A DNA stretch of 6,668 bases from the NCBI GenBank assembly GCA_001789355.1, contig MFZI01000047.1, positions 1,768 to 8,435 on the forward strand, given 5' to 3'. This document shows positions 6,392 through 6,668 of this stretch, one piece after another (the first letter of the stretch is position 1; each line of letters begins with the position of its first letter). The notes under the pieces were generated by a model. The model worked only from the letters and a program-made list of their open reading frames with translations, was not told the origin of the DNA and ran no database searches. The stretch is from Candidatus Roizmanbacteria bacterium RIFCSPHIGHO2_01_FULL_39_8. GTDB taxonomy: Bacteria; Patescibacteriota; Microgenomatia; UBA1406; GWC2-37-13. Both the position numbers and the translations under genes were made by a program.

Positions 6392-6420
6392 ATTATATGT
6401 AATTAATATGTATTAATCAA
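6392..6420 (-). promoter_or_regulatory. Strong promoter of the 92-residue gene, leaderless
   Basis: The minus strand has TTGATT (6420-6415), an exact 17-base spacer, and a perfect TATAAT (6397-6392). The ATG at 6383 begins 8 bases after the -10 box, so the transcript should start within 1 to 3 bases of the start codon. Confidence 0.7.
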
Positions 6421-6483
6421 CTCCTATAGTTTATAGTTGGGTACTTGCTCAAAATTTGATATATTCCGATATATTTTTCTTAC

Positions 6484-6511
6484 TTGACAAGAGGCTTATT
6501 GGTACTAAACT
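6484..6511 (+). promoter_or_regulatory. Promoter of the gene at 6518, leaderless
   Basis: A perfect TTGACA (6484-6489) is followed after 16 bases by TAAACT (6506-6511). The ATG at 6518 lies 6 bases beyond, so the transcript should begin at the start codon. Confidence 0.55.
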
Positions 6512-6517
6512 AAAGAC

Positions 6518-6668
6518 ATGTCTGATTGGCTTAAGCCTTCGGATGTCGCAAAACCTCTTTTGCTTGGTGCGGGTATCTTCGCAGCGTCACTTTTTTGTTA
6601 TTTAGCAGATGAAAATGGACTCCGTGTTTATGGTGAAGAACATCCGGGAAGAACGCCTCGTATTAGAA
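6518..6668 (+). CDS. Hypothetical protein with a membrane segment, partial at C-terminus
   Basis: The frame is open from ATG 6518 to the right edge (50 codons). The sequence begins MSDWLKPSDVAKPLLLGAGI and includes a hydrophobic stretch at about 13-29 (PLLLGAGIFAASLFCYLA) followed by a charged, polar region. This suggests an N-terminal membrane anchor. The promoter placed just before the ATG supports the start. The family cannot be judged from this fragment. It is divergent from the 92-residue gene, with about 134 bases between the two starts. Confidence 0.6.
   Translation, partial: MSDWLKPSDVAKPLLLGAGIFAASLFCYLADENGLRVYGEEHPGRTPRIR

Noticed and set aside
1..6668. TGA recoded as glycine, as in some Patescibacteria
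   Set aside because: TGA ends the DUF5678-like gene exactly at an ATGA overlap, ends the 92-residue gene, and lies in frame just before the ATPase start. All fit TGA as a normal stop.
1..6668. CRISPR array or long repeats
   Set aside because: No regularly spaced repeat was seen; the only direct repeat noted is the 9-base pair at 4633-4654.

Overview
The window looks like a small-genome bacterium of the Candidate Phyla Radiation (Patescibacteria, perhaps Microgenomates-like). This is inferred from moderately low GC, compact spacing, the near absence of Shine-Dalgarno sequences, and protein types I associate with that group: a membrane-anchored FtsK/VirD4-type ATPase, a large serine recombinase, and a secreted two-cysteine protein. 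TGA ends several frames where a stop is expected, so the standard bacterial code fits. No sequence search could be run, so the placement is tentative.

Left part (1 to about 4587): probably the end of an integrated mobile element. A long gene on the minus strand, cut by the left edge, encodes an 841-residue-plus membrane-anchored ATPase of the type IV secretion/DNA-transfer kind. Divergent from it, a 165-base control region drives a two-gene operon: a 55-residue basic protein, then a 574-residue large serine recombinase. The recombinase frame runs into an intact tRNA-Lys(UUU) gene on the opposite strand, and its last 20 residues are antisense tRNA sequence. The tRNA 3' end is the likely attachment site, with the element lying to its left and the other att site outside the window.

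Right part (about 4600 to 6668): apparently ordinary chromosome, mostly on the minus strand. It holds a translationally coupled pair (DUF5678-like protein, then a retropepsin-like aspartic protease), a secreted or membrane-anchored 220-residue protein with two cysteines, and a 92-residue unknown protein. A divergent gene with a membrane segment is cut by the right edge.

Four chromosomal promoters can be read, and in each the -10 box lies only 6 to 9 bases before the start codon. Leaderless transcription therefore seems to be the rule here. The most interesting points are the recombinase/tRNA fusion, the leaderless promoter set, and the control region of the recombinase operon, where an inverted repeat and an in-frame amber codon sit between promoter and start.
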